From the NCBI GenBank assembly GCA_030592225.1, contig JAUVJT010000029.1, positions 1-15,405 on the forward strand: DNA of 15,405 nucleotides, read 5' to 3'. Under the pieces are notes generated by a model. It was not told the origin of the DNA. It worked only from the letters and a program-made list of their open reading frames with translations, and did no database searches. The number at the start of each line of letters is the position of its first letter. The first letter of the stretch is position 1. Both the position numbers and the translations under genes were made by a program. The stretch is from Candidatus Stahliibacteriota bacterium. GTDB taxonomy: Bacteria > Hydrothermota > Tepidihabitantia > B3-TA06. Of the stretch, positions 1 through 6,975 are shown piece by piece.

Positions 1-645
1 ATGCTGGAGCTTACTCCTGCGGGTGGCGCCACTGTTGTGGGAACGGTCATTGCCGCAGATGATAACTCCTCAATTGAAGCGGTGATAAATTTTGTCAGCA
101 TGACCGGAGACGAGGTGCTCGATTCCTTTAAGAGCGATCCGGTGTCCGGATATTTCCGTGCGGTTGTACCGGCAGGAACCTACCGGGTTGACGTGACGGC
201 CCTCGGCTACAAGAAAACCCACAAGAGCATGCTGCTCGAGGACGGAGACGAAGTTGTGGTTGACTTCAAATTGGTACGGACCGAGCCTGAACCAGAAGAA
301 ATTCCACCTCCGATAACGTTCTTCCGTTCAGTATACTTCGGTCGCGGGGAGTCCGGTCTTTCCCCGCAGGACTACACTCCCCTGAACGAAGCGGTTGAGG
401 TGCTGAAAGCTAATCCCGAGGTTAAGATACAGCTAAGCGGTTACACCGACAGTGTCGGAGATGCCTCAGGAAACTACAACCTTTCGGTTCGCAGGGCAAA
501 CGCGGTACGTAGTTATCTGACCAGCAGGGGGATAGCTCCTGACCGGATCTATGTTGTAGGTTTTGGTGAATCTAATCCGCGCGGGGATAATCGGACCAAT
601 AGCGGCCGTGCGATGAACCGCCGCGTAGATATCGTCGTTCTATAG
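1..645 (+). CDS. OmpA-family peptidoglycan-binding protein with carboxypeptidase-regulatory-like domain (5' partial)
   Basis: Outer-membrane or periplasmic protein expected to tether the outer envelope to peptidoglycan. Of the 214 visible residues, about 8-91 form a beta-sandwich resembling carboxypeptidase regulatory-like (CarboxypepD_reg) domains, with the typical GTYRVDVTALGYK stretch. A Pro/Glu linker (about 94-104) follows, then an OmpA C-terminal domain (about 105-214). Family hallmarks of that domain are visible: GYTDSVG with Asp150, NLSVRRANAVRSYL with Arg165, the GFGE motif and a terminal NRRVDIVVL. Asp and Arg at these places bind diaminopimelate in the OmpA/Pal family. The ATG at base 1 is the first base of the window and no signal peptide follows it, so this is almost certainly an internal Met and the gene begins upstream. 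A 27-base gap with a strong ribosome binding site leads to the next gene. Confidence 0.9.
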   Translation: MLELTPAGGATVVGTVIAADDNSSIEAVINFVSMTGDEVLDSFKSDPVSGYFRAVVPAGTYRVDVTALGYKKTHKSMLLEDGDEVVVDFKLVRTEPEPEEIPPPITFFRSVYFGRGESGLSPQDYTPLNEAVEVLKANPEVKIQLSGYTDSVGDASGNYNLSVRRANAVRSYLTSRGIAPDRIYVVGFGESNPRGDNRTNSGRAMNRRVDIVVL

Positions 646-660
646 AGAGCCGACCTTTAA

Positions 661-666
661 AGGAGG
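661..666 (+). promoter_or_regulatory. Shine-Dalgarno site of the 673 gene
   Basis: AGGAGG, preceded by A, lies six bases before the ATG at 673. It is the strongest ribosome binding site on the + strand here and fixes the start of the next gene. Its first three bases (AGG) are the end of a 10-base palindrome CCTTTAAAGG (654-663), probably coincidental. Confidence 0.75.
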
Positions 667-672
667 CCTGAG

Positions 673-1215
673 ATGAAAAGCGCCATTGCGTTCGCTTTGC
701 TGTTTACAGTAGCGATATTGATTGCAACAGAAGTGCCGTACGAATCCGTTAGCAAGGAAGAAGGCATCTATCTTTTGGAGATAGCAGGTATAGGATTCGC
801 TTTGGAGGATGATGCAGATACCCTCAGTCAACCCCAGACTTTTATGCTAAAGGTGATATCGCGTGTTCAGGAACTTGAATCCATGGAATCTCCTGATGCT
901 AGCCTGCCGGTTCGCCAGAAAATTCTGGTTAAACCTTCTACCATTCGATTCGGATACGTTACTTATCCTCTTGATGTAGTGGAACTTAGTTCTAACCGTC
1001 TTGAAGCGGATGTGTATTCTTCCAAGGTTACCGAACTCGGAGAGTTTGTGGCTGAAGAGCAAATTGGTAAGCTTAGCTTATCGTTGGCTATTTTTACCGG
1101 ACTCCCCGGGGGAAAAGGAATTCTTACCATTGGCGAGAAGAGTTATTCCGTTATTTTCTACAGACCTGAAGCTCTGGATGGTTTCTATCGCTGGGCTCCA
1201 GAACTTACACAGTAA
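673..1215 (+). CDS. secreted envelope protein of unknown function
   Basis: I do not recognise a family for this 180-residue protein. Residues 1-19 form a signal-peptide-like segment: Lys2, then a hydrophobic run AIAFALLFTVAILIA, with possible cleavage near ATE. There is no Cys lipobox at that point. The remainder is mixed, with many alternating hydrophobic and polar stretches suggesting beta structure, a Gly-rich turn GLPGGKGILTIGEK near 145-158, and no further membrane segment. It probably faces the periplasm or outer membrane. The start is secure because of the AGGAGG site six bases upstream. It lies 27 bases after the OmpA-like gene and three bases before the next gene's TTG start, so these three envelope genes are probably co-expressed. 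Function by homology is unassigned; a lineage-specific envelope component is the most that can be said. Confidence 0.7.
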   Translation: MKSAIAFALLFTVAILIATEVPYESVSKEEGIYLLEIAGIGFALEDDADTLSQPQTFMLKVISRVQELESMESPDASLPVRQKILVKPSTIRFGYVTYPLDVVELSSNRLEADVYSSKVTELGEFVAEEQIGKLSLSLAIFTGLPGGKGILTIGEKSYSVIFYRPEALDGFYRWAPELTQ

Positions 1216-1218
1216 GAG

Positions 1219-2139
1219 TTGATTTACCTGATTCTGCTGCTGCCTGCAGCGTTTTGGGGAGATACCCAGGTGCGAGAGTGGGCATCAATTGACGCCCACT
1301 ACGCTGTTGGGTTGCCTGTATCTAATCGTCTTAACCTTATGGAGTTTACCTTAGGTACTACGCACGTGGGTATTGGGTCATCCATTGTCGAGTCGTACGG
1401 TTTCGTATCCCCGGACAGCGTCCAGTTCATCGGCTCCCTTTTGCCCTTGCACGTCACTATTCCGCTGTATCAGCGGGTCAGTTTCTGGAAAACCGATGCG
1501 TTTTTTGAGCATTTCATCGCATTCAACGTACGTGGTTCGCCATGGGGGCAGCGTTACGAGGTAACCGGGCCCTTGTCCTTCATATTGAAATCCCGCACCT
1601 GGCGCTCCAAGGCCCCTTACCTGGCGTTTGAGTTGACGGGGCGCTGGTCACCCGTTCGCATGATAGGCCTGCAATCCACTATTGGTATGCTGATTGTGAA
1701 AAACGCCTCTGAACAGTTCTACGTCAACGTGGGGATATGCGTTGGTACCGGTGGTCCCGTTTCGAAATATAAGATAGGACCTCGACTTGAAGTTACGGGG
1801 GTGGTGTTCGACGATGCAGTTACCGGCAACAGCAACGGTACTCTTGAACCCGGGGAGGAAGGGCGCCTTTTGGTTCTTTTGGCTAACCGTGGGCTGAAGG
1901 ATTCCGATACCATCTTGTTGAAAGCGGTCGTGCGTGATCCGCAGCTGGCGCGCTATCTTAGCACCGTAAATATTACCGTGCCTCCTCTGAGGGCAAATCG
2001 TTCTATCGAGGTTTCAGTACCGCTCGTGGCGGCAGATCGCCTGCCTGCCCTTCCCTTGCGGCTGCGTGTCTGGGGGAAAGATCTCGAGGGGAATATGGTG
2101 TCTCCTGCCAACATAGAGATACCTACCCTGAGTCCGTGA
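1219..2139 (+). CDS. secreted/outer-envelope protein with C-terminal Ig-like domain
   Basis: Protein of 306 residues, no family recognised. It must start at or after 1216 because an in-frame stop (1213-1215) precedes it; the first usable codon is TTG at 1219, giving MIYLILLLPAAFWGD, a short signal-peptide-like N-terminus. Residues about 20-185 contain many amphipathic beta-like stretches and aromatic residues, compatible with a small barrel or beta-sandwich. From about 190 a distinct domain begins with the pattern D-D-A-V-x-G-N-S-N-G-x-L-E-P-G-E (199-213). This pattern opens Ig-like (CARDB-type) repeats in many secreted proteins and is typically followed, as here, by LANRG and alternating beta strands. 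The Asp/Asn-rich loop may bind calcium (inference). The stop overlaps the GTG start of the PTS EIIB gene by four bases, tying the envelope genes to the PTS operon. Confidence 0.7.
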   Translation: MIYLILLLPAAFWGDTQVREWASIDAHYAVGLPVSNRLNLMEFTLGTTHVGIGSSIVESYGFVSPDSVQFIGSLLPLHVTIPLYQRVSFWKTDAFFEHFIAFNVRGSPWGQRYEVTGPLSFILKSRTWRSKAPYLAFELTGRWSPVRMIGLQSTIGMLIVKNASEQFYVNVGICVGTGGPVSKYKIGPRLEVTGVVFDDAVTGNSNGTLEPGEEGRLLVLLANRGLKDSDTILLKAVVRDPQLARYLSTVNITVPPLRANRSIEVSVPLVAADRLPALPLRLRVWGKDLEGNMVSPANIEIPTLSP

Positions 2140-2636
2140 GCGCCGTAGACTGCCTCAGGGTTGATGATCGTCTTATCCACGGCCAGGTGATGGTGGGATG
2201 GGTTCTGCCATTAAATATTCGCAGGATAATCCTCATCAACGATAGAATCGCAGGGGATTTGTGGCAGCAGGATACCTTGAAGATGGTGGTGGCTTCCTTT
2301 TCAGGCAAGGTAGGACTTGATATCCTTGAACTTGGGGAAGCGGCAGAATTTATCAGGCGAAACCAATGCAGAGAGGGTCGAATAATCATTCTCGAGTCTG
2401 TTGCTGACGCCGAGGCTCTCTATGATAATGAACTTACGTTGCCAGGTCTTAATCTTGGTTGTATACATGCGCAGGCGGGGCGAGAAAAGGTTCTTTCGTT
2501 TCTCTACCTTGACTCCGGCGAGATAGAAGCTATACTGAGGTTGAGCCAAAAGGGTATTCGAGTAATCGCCCGGGATTTGCCCGGCTCAAGGGCAGTTGAC
2601 GTTGTGAAACAGATTAAAAACAAGAGGAGACAGTGA
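2136..2636 (+). CDS. PTS mannose/fructose/sorbose-family EIIB component
   Basis: Cytoplasmic phosphocarrier that passes phosphate from EIIA to the incoming sugar at the EIIC-EIID permease. The N-terminus reads RVDDRLIHGQV (residues 8-18), the signature of the mannose/sorbose EIIB family; His15 is the expected phosphorylated residue. The family's following HGQV-x-V-G-W pattern and the later GIRVIARDLPGSRAVDV region also fit. Length 166 is typical for a stand-alone EIIB (about 155-165). The GTG start is embedded in the upstream stop as GTGA, and its own TGA overlaps the GTG of the EIIC gene in the same way, so translation is coupled on both sides. Family assignment is firm; sugar specificity (mannose, sorbose, N-acetylgalactosamine and so on) cannot be read from this subunit. 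Confidence 0.92.
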   Translation: MSAVDCLRVDDRLIHGQVMVGWVLPLNIRRIILINDRIAGDLWQQDTLKMVVASFSGKVGLDILELGEAAEFIRRNQCREGRIIILESVADAEALYDNELTLPGLNLGCIHAQAGREKVLSFLYLDSGEIEAILRLSQKGIRVIARDLPGSRAVDVVKQIKNKRRQ

Positions 2637-3313
2637 ATCCAGCACTTACCATAGCGATTATGTGTCTTTTGTCCGGTTTATTGATGCTTGACAAGTATTC
2701 GATTGGTGAGTTCGGGGTCTCACAACCTCTGGTGGCCGCTCCTGTTTTGGGGTACGCGGCCGGCGATTTTACCTCCGGCGTTTTGCTTGGGTTGCTGCTT
2801 CAACCGGTGTGGCTTATCCAGCTTCCTATTGGTAGAAAAATTCCTCTTGACGTTCAGGCCGCCGGTATTTCCGGGACGGTGGCCTTCTTTTCTATGCGTA
2901 TGCTGGGCAATGCACGGTTCGAGTTTGCGGCTCTGGCCGCTATCGCGGTTGCCGCGGCGGCAAGCCTGTATGGAGGCTGGTTGGATGGATACGGGAGAAA
3001 ACTCAACGGTATCTTTGCCAGGCGTCTCGAACGTGTTACCCGCCGCCGCGAGCTTCTTTTTCTCCACGTCGCAGCTCTGGACGTTGCCTTTCTGCGCGGC
3101 GTTATCCTTGCCGTTGTTGCAGCGGGCGCAGGGGCAGCCATTCTGCCTTTACTTAAATGGATACCCCTGGTTCCTCTCGATCGCCTGCTTGCCGCTACCT
3201 TCAGTATCGGACTTGCCGGCGCGCTGGTTATTTTTGGAATAAAGAAACAACTCATTCCCTTTTTTGCAGGGTTTGCCGCATGGGTGATTGTATGGGCGCT
3301 GGTAAGGTTATAA
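2633..3313 (+). CDS. PTS mannose/fructose/sorbose-family EIIC permease subunit
   Basis: Inner-membrane subunit of a mannose-family PTS transporter. The 226 residues are mostly hydrophobic, with several membrane segments separated by short charged loops (RRLERVTRRRELL near 124-136). The family region QPLVAAPVLGYAAGDFTSG, then the long GLLLQPVWLIQLPIGRKIPLD segment, matches the conserved first half of sorbose-type EIIC, where substrate contacts the GD and PD regions. It is somewhat shorter than well-known EIIC proteins (about 250-265). The start GTG overlaps the EIIB stop (GTGA), and the 3' end overlaps the EIID start by 34 bases, as expected for subunits assembled in fixed ratio. Family call is strong; transported sugar unknown. 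Confidence 0.9.
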   Translation: MNPALTIAIMCLLSGLLMLDKYSIGEFGVSQPLVAAPVLGYAAGDFTSGVLLGLLLQPVWLIQLPIGRKIPLDVQAAGISGTVAFFSMRMLGNARFEFAALAAIAVAAAASLYGGWLDGYGRKLNGIFARRLERVTRRRELLFLHVAALDVAFLRGVILAVVAAGAGAAILPLLKWIPLVPLDRLLAATFSIGLAGALVIFGIKKQLIPFFAGFAAWVIVWALVRL

Positions 3314-3987
3314 AGAATTTTGCCGCGCAGCTTTTCATCCAGAGCCTGTGGAATTTTGCCAGCGAGCAAAAGCCGGGTATAACGTTTGTGCTCTCTTCTC
3401 GTTCCAGAAAGAAAGCGCTGGTTCGTCCTCCCTTGCCGACTTTCAATACCAATCCTTTCCTGGCATCTTTTCTTACCGGTGTTCTGGTACGCGAGTGGCA
3501 TAAGGACGGCGTGAAAGACGTTACCCACCTGCTGGAGAGCAGTCTTGCCGCTCAGGGGGATGATCTTTACTGGAGGGTGCTGCGTCCGACCGCGCTGCTT
3601 GCCGGCATGTTTCTGGCGCTGCTGGGGCAGCCTCTGTTTGCTCTTGGGGTTTTCCTGTTGGGCTTTAACTTTTTTGCACAGGGGGAGCGACTACTCGGCT
3701 ACGTTCGTGGATTTAAGAGGGGCAGAAAGGCGCTTCCGCACCTCATTGCTTCCCTTGGTCGAACCAAGAGGATTATACTGCCCGTTGCCGGCGTACTCAT
3801 AGGGTTGCTGGCCGGGGCAATGATCTTCAGGCTTGATTCCAGCTCCTTTCTTCTGCGGGACGTGGAGTGGTTCATATTCCTGCCCTTGCTTGCCGTCTCG
3901 TTTGTATTCGCCGTTCTCAGGCTTTCTGTTTTGCTTAATCTTGTTGTGAACCTTCTGGTAGTTATCGTACTCGGGGCCTTGATATGA
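3280..3987 (+). CDS. PTS mannose/fructose/sorbose-family EIID subunit
   Basis: Membrane-associated partner of EIIC that exists only in the mannose-type PTS. With the ATG at 3280 the protein has 235 residues and begins MGDCMGAGKVIKNFAAQLF, leading into IQSLWNFASEQKPGITFVL. This matches the family's N-terminal pattern of a hydrophobic QxSWN segment followed by an aromatic/Gly region. The frame is open further upstream (to 3157), but that stretch overlaps the EIIC gene and does not look like EIID, so I reject it. ATG 3292 is an equally possible start. Hydrophobic segments occupy about residues 103-135 and three stretches in the C-terminal third. It is about 45-50 residues shorter than E. coli ManZ. 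It overlaps EIIC by 34 bases and HPr by four (ATGA). Confidence 0.88.
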   Translation: MGDCMGAGKVIKNFAAQLFIQSLWNFASEQKPGITFVLSSRSRKKALVRPPLPTFNTNPFLASFLTGVLVREWHKDGVKDVTHLLESSLAAQGDDLYWRVLRPTALLAGMFLALLGQPLFALGVFLLGFNFFAQGERLLGYVRGFKRGRKALPHLIASLGRTKRIILPVAGVLIGLLAGAMIFRLDSSSFLLRDVEWFIFLPLLAVSFVFAVLRLSVLLNLVVNLLVVIVLGALI

Positions 3988-4244
3988 CGTCAAGCGAGGT
4001 TATTATTAAGAATAAGATAGGCTTGCATGCACGTCCGGCAGCCCAGTTTGTTAAAATAGCCGAGGTGTTTGAAAGCAAGATATGGATAATAAAGGACGGC
4101 GTTAAGGTTAATGGTAAGAGCATACTTTCACTTCTTACCTTGGCGGCGGAGCAAGGCTCCTCGCTGGTGCTCCAGGCTGACGGGCCTGATGAAAACGAAG
4201 CCATTCAGGCGCTGGCAAAAGTGCTTGAGGAGGAAGGAGAATGA
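3984..4244 (+). CDS. ptsH: HPr phosphocarrier protein
   Basis: Small cytoplasmic PTS protein (86 residues, the usual length) that carries phosphate from enzyme I to the EII complexes. The active-site motif GLHARPA is intact with His15 and Arg17. The second family site, VNGKSILSLL, has Ser46, the residue phosphorylated by HPr kinase/phosphatase in organisms that have it. The C-terminal GPDENEAIQALAKVLEEE helix is typical. ATG overlaps the EIID stop and TGA overlaps the enzyme I start (ATGA at both ends). Its place between EIID and enzyme I suggests it is the dedicated or only HPr of the cell; the retained Ser46 allows, but does not prove, carbon-source regulation. Confidence 0.96.
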   Translation: MTSSEVIIKNKIGLHARPAAQFVKIAEVFESKIWIIKDGVKVNGKSILSLLTLAAEQGSSLVLQADGPDENEAIQALAKVLEEEGE

Positions 4245-6004
4245 ACATACTGCGCGGCATCGCTGTTTCAGGGAACGTAGGGATAGGGAAAGCGTTCCTG
4301 TTAACCTCTAAGCCACTAGAACTGCGGCGCGTGCGTATTCCTGAAGATAATATAGAAACCGAGCAGAAGCGTTTAGAGGCGATGCTTAACCTCACCAGGA
4401 AGGAGTTAAAAACCCTGCAGGCGCGAATTCACAAGTCCCTGGGTTCGGAGTTTGCCGATTTTCTGGAGGTGCAGATTCAAATCCTTTCTGACCCGGCATT
4501 GCTCAAGATATGTAAGCGTCATATCTCTGATGCTTACAGCGCGGAATATGCGTACAGCAAAGCGGTTGCCGAGATTGCCAGACCCCTGTTGGATGCCAGG
4601 CATAGTTTGTTTAAGGAACGTCTGGCCGATATAGAGGATGTTACCAATCGCGTGCTGCGCAATTTGCTGTCCCTGCCTTCGGTTTCCCTCATCGACGCGC
4701 CTGCCGGTTCAGTGGTTCTGGCTCATTCCATACCGCCTTCGGAGATAGTTCTTCTCGATCCTAAGCGTGTGTGCGGTGTTGCTACCGAGATAGGCGGCAG
4801 AACCTCCCACATCGCCATCATTGCCAAGGCGCTGGAGATACCGGCGGTGCTGGGCGTGGAGCGTCTGCTGGAGAAACTCAAGGGCGACGAACGGGTGATT
4901 GTCGACGGTCAGCGCGGTCAGGTGCTGCTTGCTCCTACCGAACGACGCATCTCAAGGTATGAAGACGAGATAAAGAAGTATGCCGCCCGGCGTGAGAGCT
5001 TTTTTGACGAGGCCAAGCAGGCGGTCATCACCCTGGATGAACGCAAGATAGACATCTCGGCCAACATAGAGCTGACCAGCGAGATTTACTCTCTGAAACG
5101 TTACGGGGCCCAGGGGGTCGGATTGTTCAGAACGGAATACATCTTCCTCACCAAGCGCCGTTTTCCTACGGAGGAGGAGCAGTACCGCATCTACAGCGAA
5201 GCGGCGATTCAATTAAAACCTCATCCTCTCATCATCCGCACCCTCGATCTTGGCGGCGACAAGGTCTTTCCCGGCTACGAGGAGTCCAATCCCTTCCTGG
5301 GATGGCGCGCGGTGCGATTTCTTTTTGATAATGAAGATATCTTTCTGGACCAGATGCGGGCTATTATGCGGGCCTCAGCTCATGGAAATGTCAAGATCAT
5401 GTTCCCCATGATTTCGGATGTGTCCGAGATCAAGCGAGTCAGGCTTCTTCTCAAAAGGGCGCAGGACCAACTGACACAACGCAGGCAAAAATTTGATCCT
5501 CAGATGGAGGTGGGGATTATGATAGAGATTCCCTCAGCCGCACTAATGGCTGACAGGTTTGCCGAGCACGTAGATTTTTTCAGCATCGGCACCAACGATT
5601 TAACCCAGTACACCCTCGCGGTTGACCGCGGCAACGAAAAAATATCACGTCTGTTCAACCATTACCACCCGGCGGTACTGCAGCTTATTCGCAGGGTGAT
5701 TGGGGTTGCCCACAAGGCGCATATCTGGGTAGGGGTTTGCGGTGAAATGGCTGCCGAAGCGCTTGGGGTGGCCCTGCTTCTGGGACTTGGCGTTGACGAG
5801 CTTTCGATGACTCCATGCGCCGTACCTGTTGCGCGCAGAATCATTCGTCACGTACGCGTAGATACCTTGCGCAAGATTACAGGGCGCGCTCTGGAATACT
5901 CCACCCCGGTAGAGGTGATTCGCTATCTGCGCCGCGAGTTGAGCCGGAAATATCCGGAACTTGCCGTTTTATTCCTTGAAAGGAAAAGCGCATGCTCGAC
6001 TTAA
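4241..6004 (+). CDS. ptsI: phosphoenolpyruvate-protein phosphotransferase (PTS enzyme I)
   Basis: Cytoplasmic enzyme that takes phosphate from phosphoenolpyruvate and transfers it to HPr, the first step of the PTS. The 587 residues match the family length (about 570-590). The N-terminal HPr-binding and phosphohistidine domain carries GGRTSHIAIIAKALEIPAVLG with active-site His190. The C-terminal TIM-barrel holds the PEP-binding residues: Arg297 in LFRTEY, Arg333 in RTLDLGGD, Glu429 in IMIEIPSA, and the signature FFSIGTNDLTQYTLAVDR (447-463). The catalytic Cys500 lies in VGVCGEMA. All key residues are present, so the enzyme should be active. ATG overlaps the HPr stop (ATGA), with GAGGAAGGAG just upstream as ribosome binding site. 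The 3' end overlaps the isomerase gene by 13 bases. Confidence 0.97.
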   Translation: MNILRGIAVSGNVGIGKAFLLTSKPLELRRVRIPEDNIETEQKRLEAMLNLTRKELKTLQARIHKSLGSEFADFLEVQIQILSDPALLKICKRHISDAYSAEYAYSKAVAEIARPLLDARHSLFKERLADIEDVTNRVLRNLLSLPSVSLIDAPAGSVVLAHSIPPSEIVLLDPKRVCGVATEIGGRTSHIAIIAKALEIPAVLGVERLLEKLKGDERVIVDGQRGQVLLAPTERRISRYEDEIKKYAARRESFFDEAKQAVITLDERKIDISANIELTSEIYSLKRYGAQGVGLFRTEYIFLTKRRFPTEEEQYRIYSEAAIQLKPHPLIIRTLDLGGDKVFPGYEESNPFLGWRAVRFLFDNEDIFLDQMRAIMRASAHGNVKIMFPMISDVSEIKRVRLLLKRAQDQLTQRRQKFDPQMEVGIMIEIPSAALMADRFAEHVDFFSIGTNDLTQYTLAVDRGNEKISRLFNHYHPAVLQLIRRVIGVAHKAHIWVGVCGEMAAEALGVALLLGLGVDELSMTPCAVPVARRIIRHVRVDTLRKITGRALEYSTPVEVIRYLRRELSRKYPELAVLFLERKSACST

Positions 6005-6975
6005 TTAAGATTATACCTGACCAGCTCGAATACGGCTGGAAGGCCGCAGGCGAGATTGTCGATAGAATATCCTCAACTCTTCCCTCCCTTCTTGCCGTAT
6101 GCGGGATGGGCGGTTCCGGCATCTCAGGCGATTTGGTTAAAGGATTACTCCTCCACACCTCGCCTATCCCCATCGAAGTTGTCAAGGACTACACCCTTCC
6201 GGGCTGGGTAGACGATAAGGCGTTTGCCGTGGTCATAAGCTACTCCGGCAACACCGAAGAGACCCTTTCGTTGTGGAATGAGTTGGAGGAGGGCGGTGTT
6301 CCCAGGCTTGCCATTACCTCGGGCGGGAAACTTGCAGAAAAGGCCGAATCTGCCGGAGTTTCGGTAGTTAGTGTTCCTGCAGGCAATCCGCCAAGGGCGT
6401 CGGTGGGTTATCTGCTTGCTCCTCTTTTAAGACTGGCGACGCACTGGGGGCTTTATCCTGATGCAGAGCAAGACCTTAGCGCAACCGTATCACTCATACG
6501 TTCCCGTATCTTTGGCTGGGAAGAAGAAGCTTACCGTTTGGCTCAGTCGTTAAAAGGCAGCCTCCCCATCGTGCACACCCTTGACGTCCGATTTGCTTCT
6601 CTGGGGTATCGCCTGGTGTGTCAACTTAACGAAAACTCAAAGATGCTTGCCCATGCACACGTCTATCCTGAGATGAATCACAACGAGATAATGGGATTCC
6701 AGGGCGGAGTGGACCCCAACGTCGCCTTGATAGTGCTTGACCCGGGAGATGATTTTATCCATCCCCGCAACCGGAAACGTGCCGGGATCGTTGCCGGGAT
6801 TCTGCCATCATCAATTCCCTGTTTTACGATAAAAGCCGAAGGCGAGAGTATGCTCGAACGTTTCTTCTCCCTTCTCATCAGAGGAGACCTTTTGAGCGTG
6901 TTCCTTGCCGATTTGCGAGGGATTGATTCCTTGCCGGTTTCATCCATCGAACGCTTAAAAAAGGAGTTGGGGTGA
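5992..6975 (+). CDS. bifunctional phosphoglucose/phosphomannose isomerase (SIS family)
   Basis: Cytoplasmic enzyme of the SIS-domain type first known from archaea, expected to interconvert glucose-6-P, fructose-6-P and mannose-6-P. Visible motifs are CGMGGSGISGDL (37-48), the SIS phosphosugar loop SYSGNTEET (83-91), PPRASVGY (133-140) and EMNHNEIMGF (227-236), which holds family active-site Glu and His/Asn residues. The C-terminal end SLPVSSIERLKKEL corresponds to the family's P-V-x-x-I-x-x-L-K tail with the catalytic Lys region. Length 327 fits (300-350). The ATG at 5992 has AAAGGA eight bases upstream and overlaps the enzyme I stop by 13 bases. Placed after a PTS of the mannose family, it would feed imported sugar phosphates into glycolysis. 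Whether it has both activities cannot be settled from sequence. Confidence 0.88.
   Translation: MLDLIKIIPDQLEYGWKAAGEIVDRISSTLPSLLAVCGMGGSGISGDLVKGLLLHTSPIPIEVVKDYTLPGWVDDKAFAVVISYSGNTEETLSLWNELEEGGVPRLAITSGGKLAEKAESAGVSVVSVPAGNPPRASVGYLLAPLLRLATHWGLYPDAEQDLSATVSLIRSRIFGWEEEAYRLAQSLKGSLPIVHTLDVRFASLGYRLVCQLNENSKMLAHAHVYPEMNHNEIMGFQGGVDPNVALIVLDPGDDFIHPRNRKRAGIVAGILPSSIPCFTIKAEGESMLERFFSLLIRGDLLSVFLADLRGIDSLPVSSIERLKKELG

Noticed and set aside
654..663. Palindrome CCTTTAAAGG before the 673 gene
   Set aside because: Ten bases with an AT-rich centre that merely overlaps the ribosome binding site; too short to claim an operator or hairpin.
3157..3279. Upstream extension of the EIID reading frame
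   Set aside because: The extra 41 codons overlap EIIC and do not look like EIID; the family N-terminus begins just after 3280.
2854..3528. Long minus-strand open frame (224 codons) opposite EIIC/EIID
   Set aside because: It is rich in Arg and Ser, has no family motifs and lies wholly antisense to two well-recognised PTS genes; it is a shadow of their codon use.
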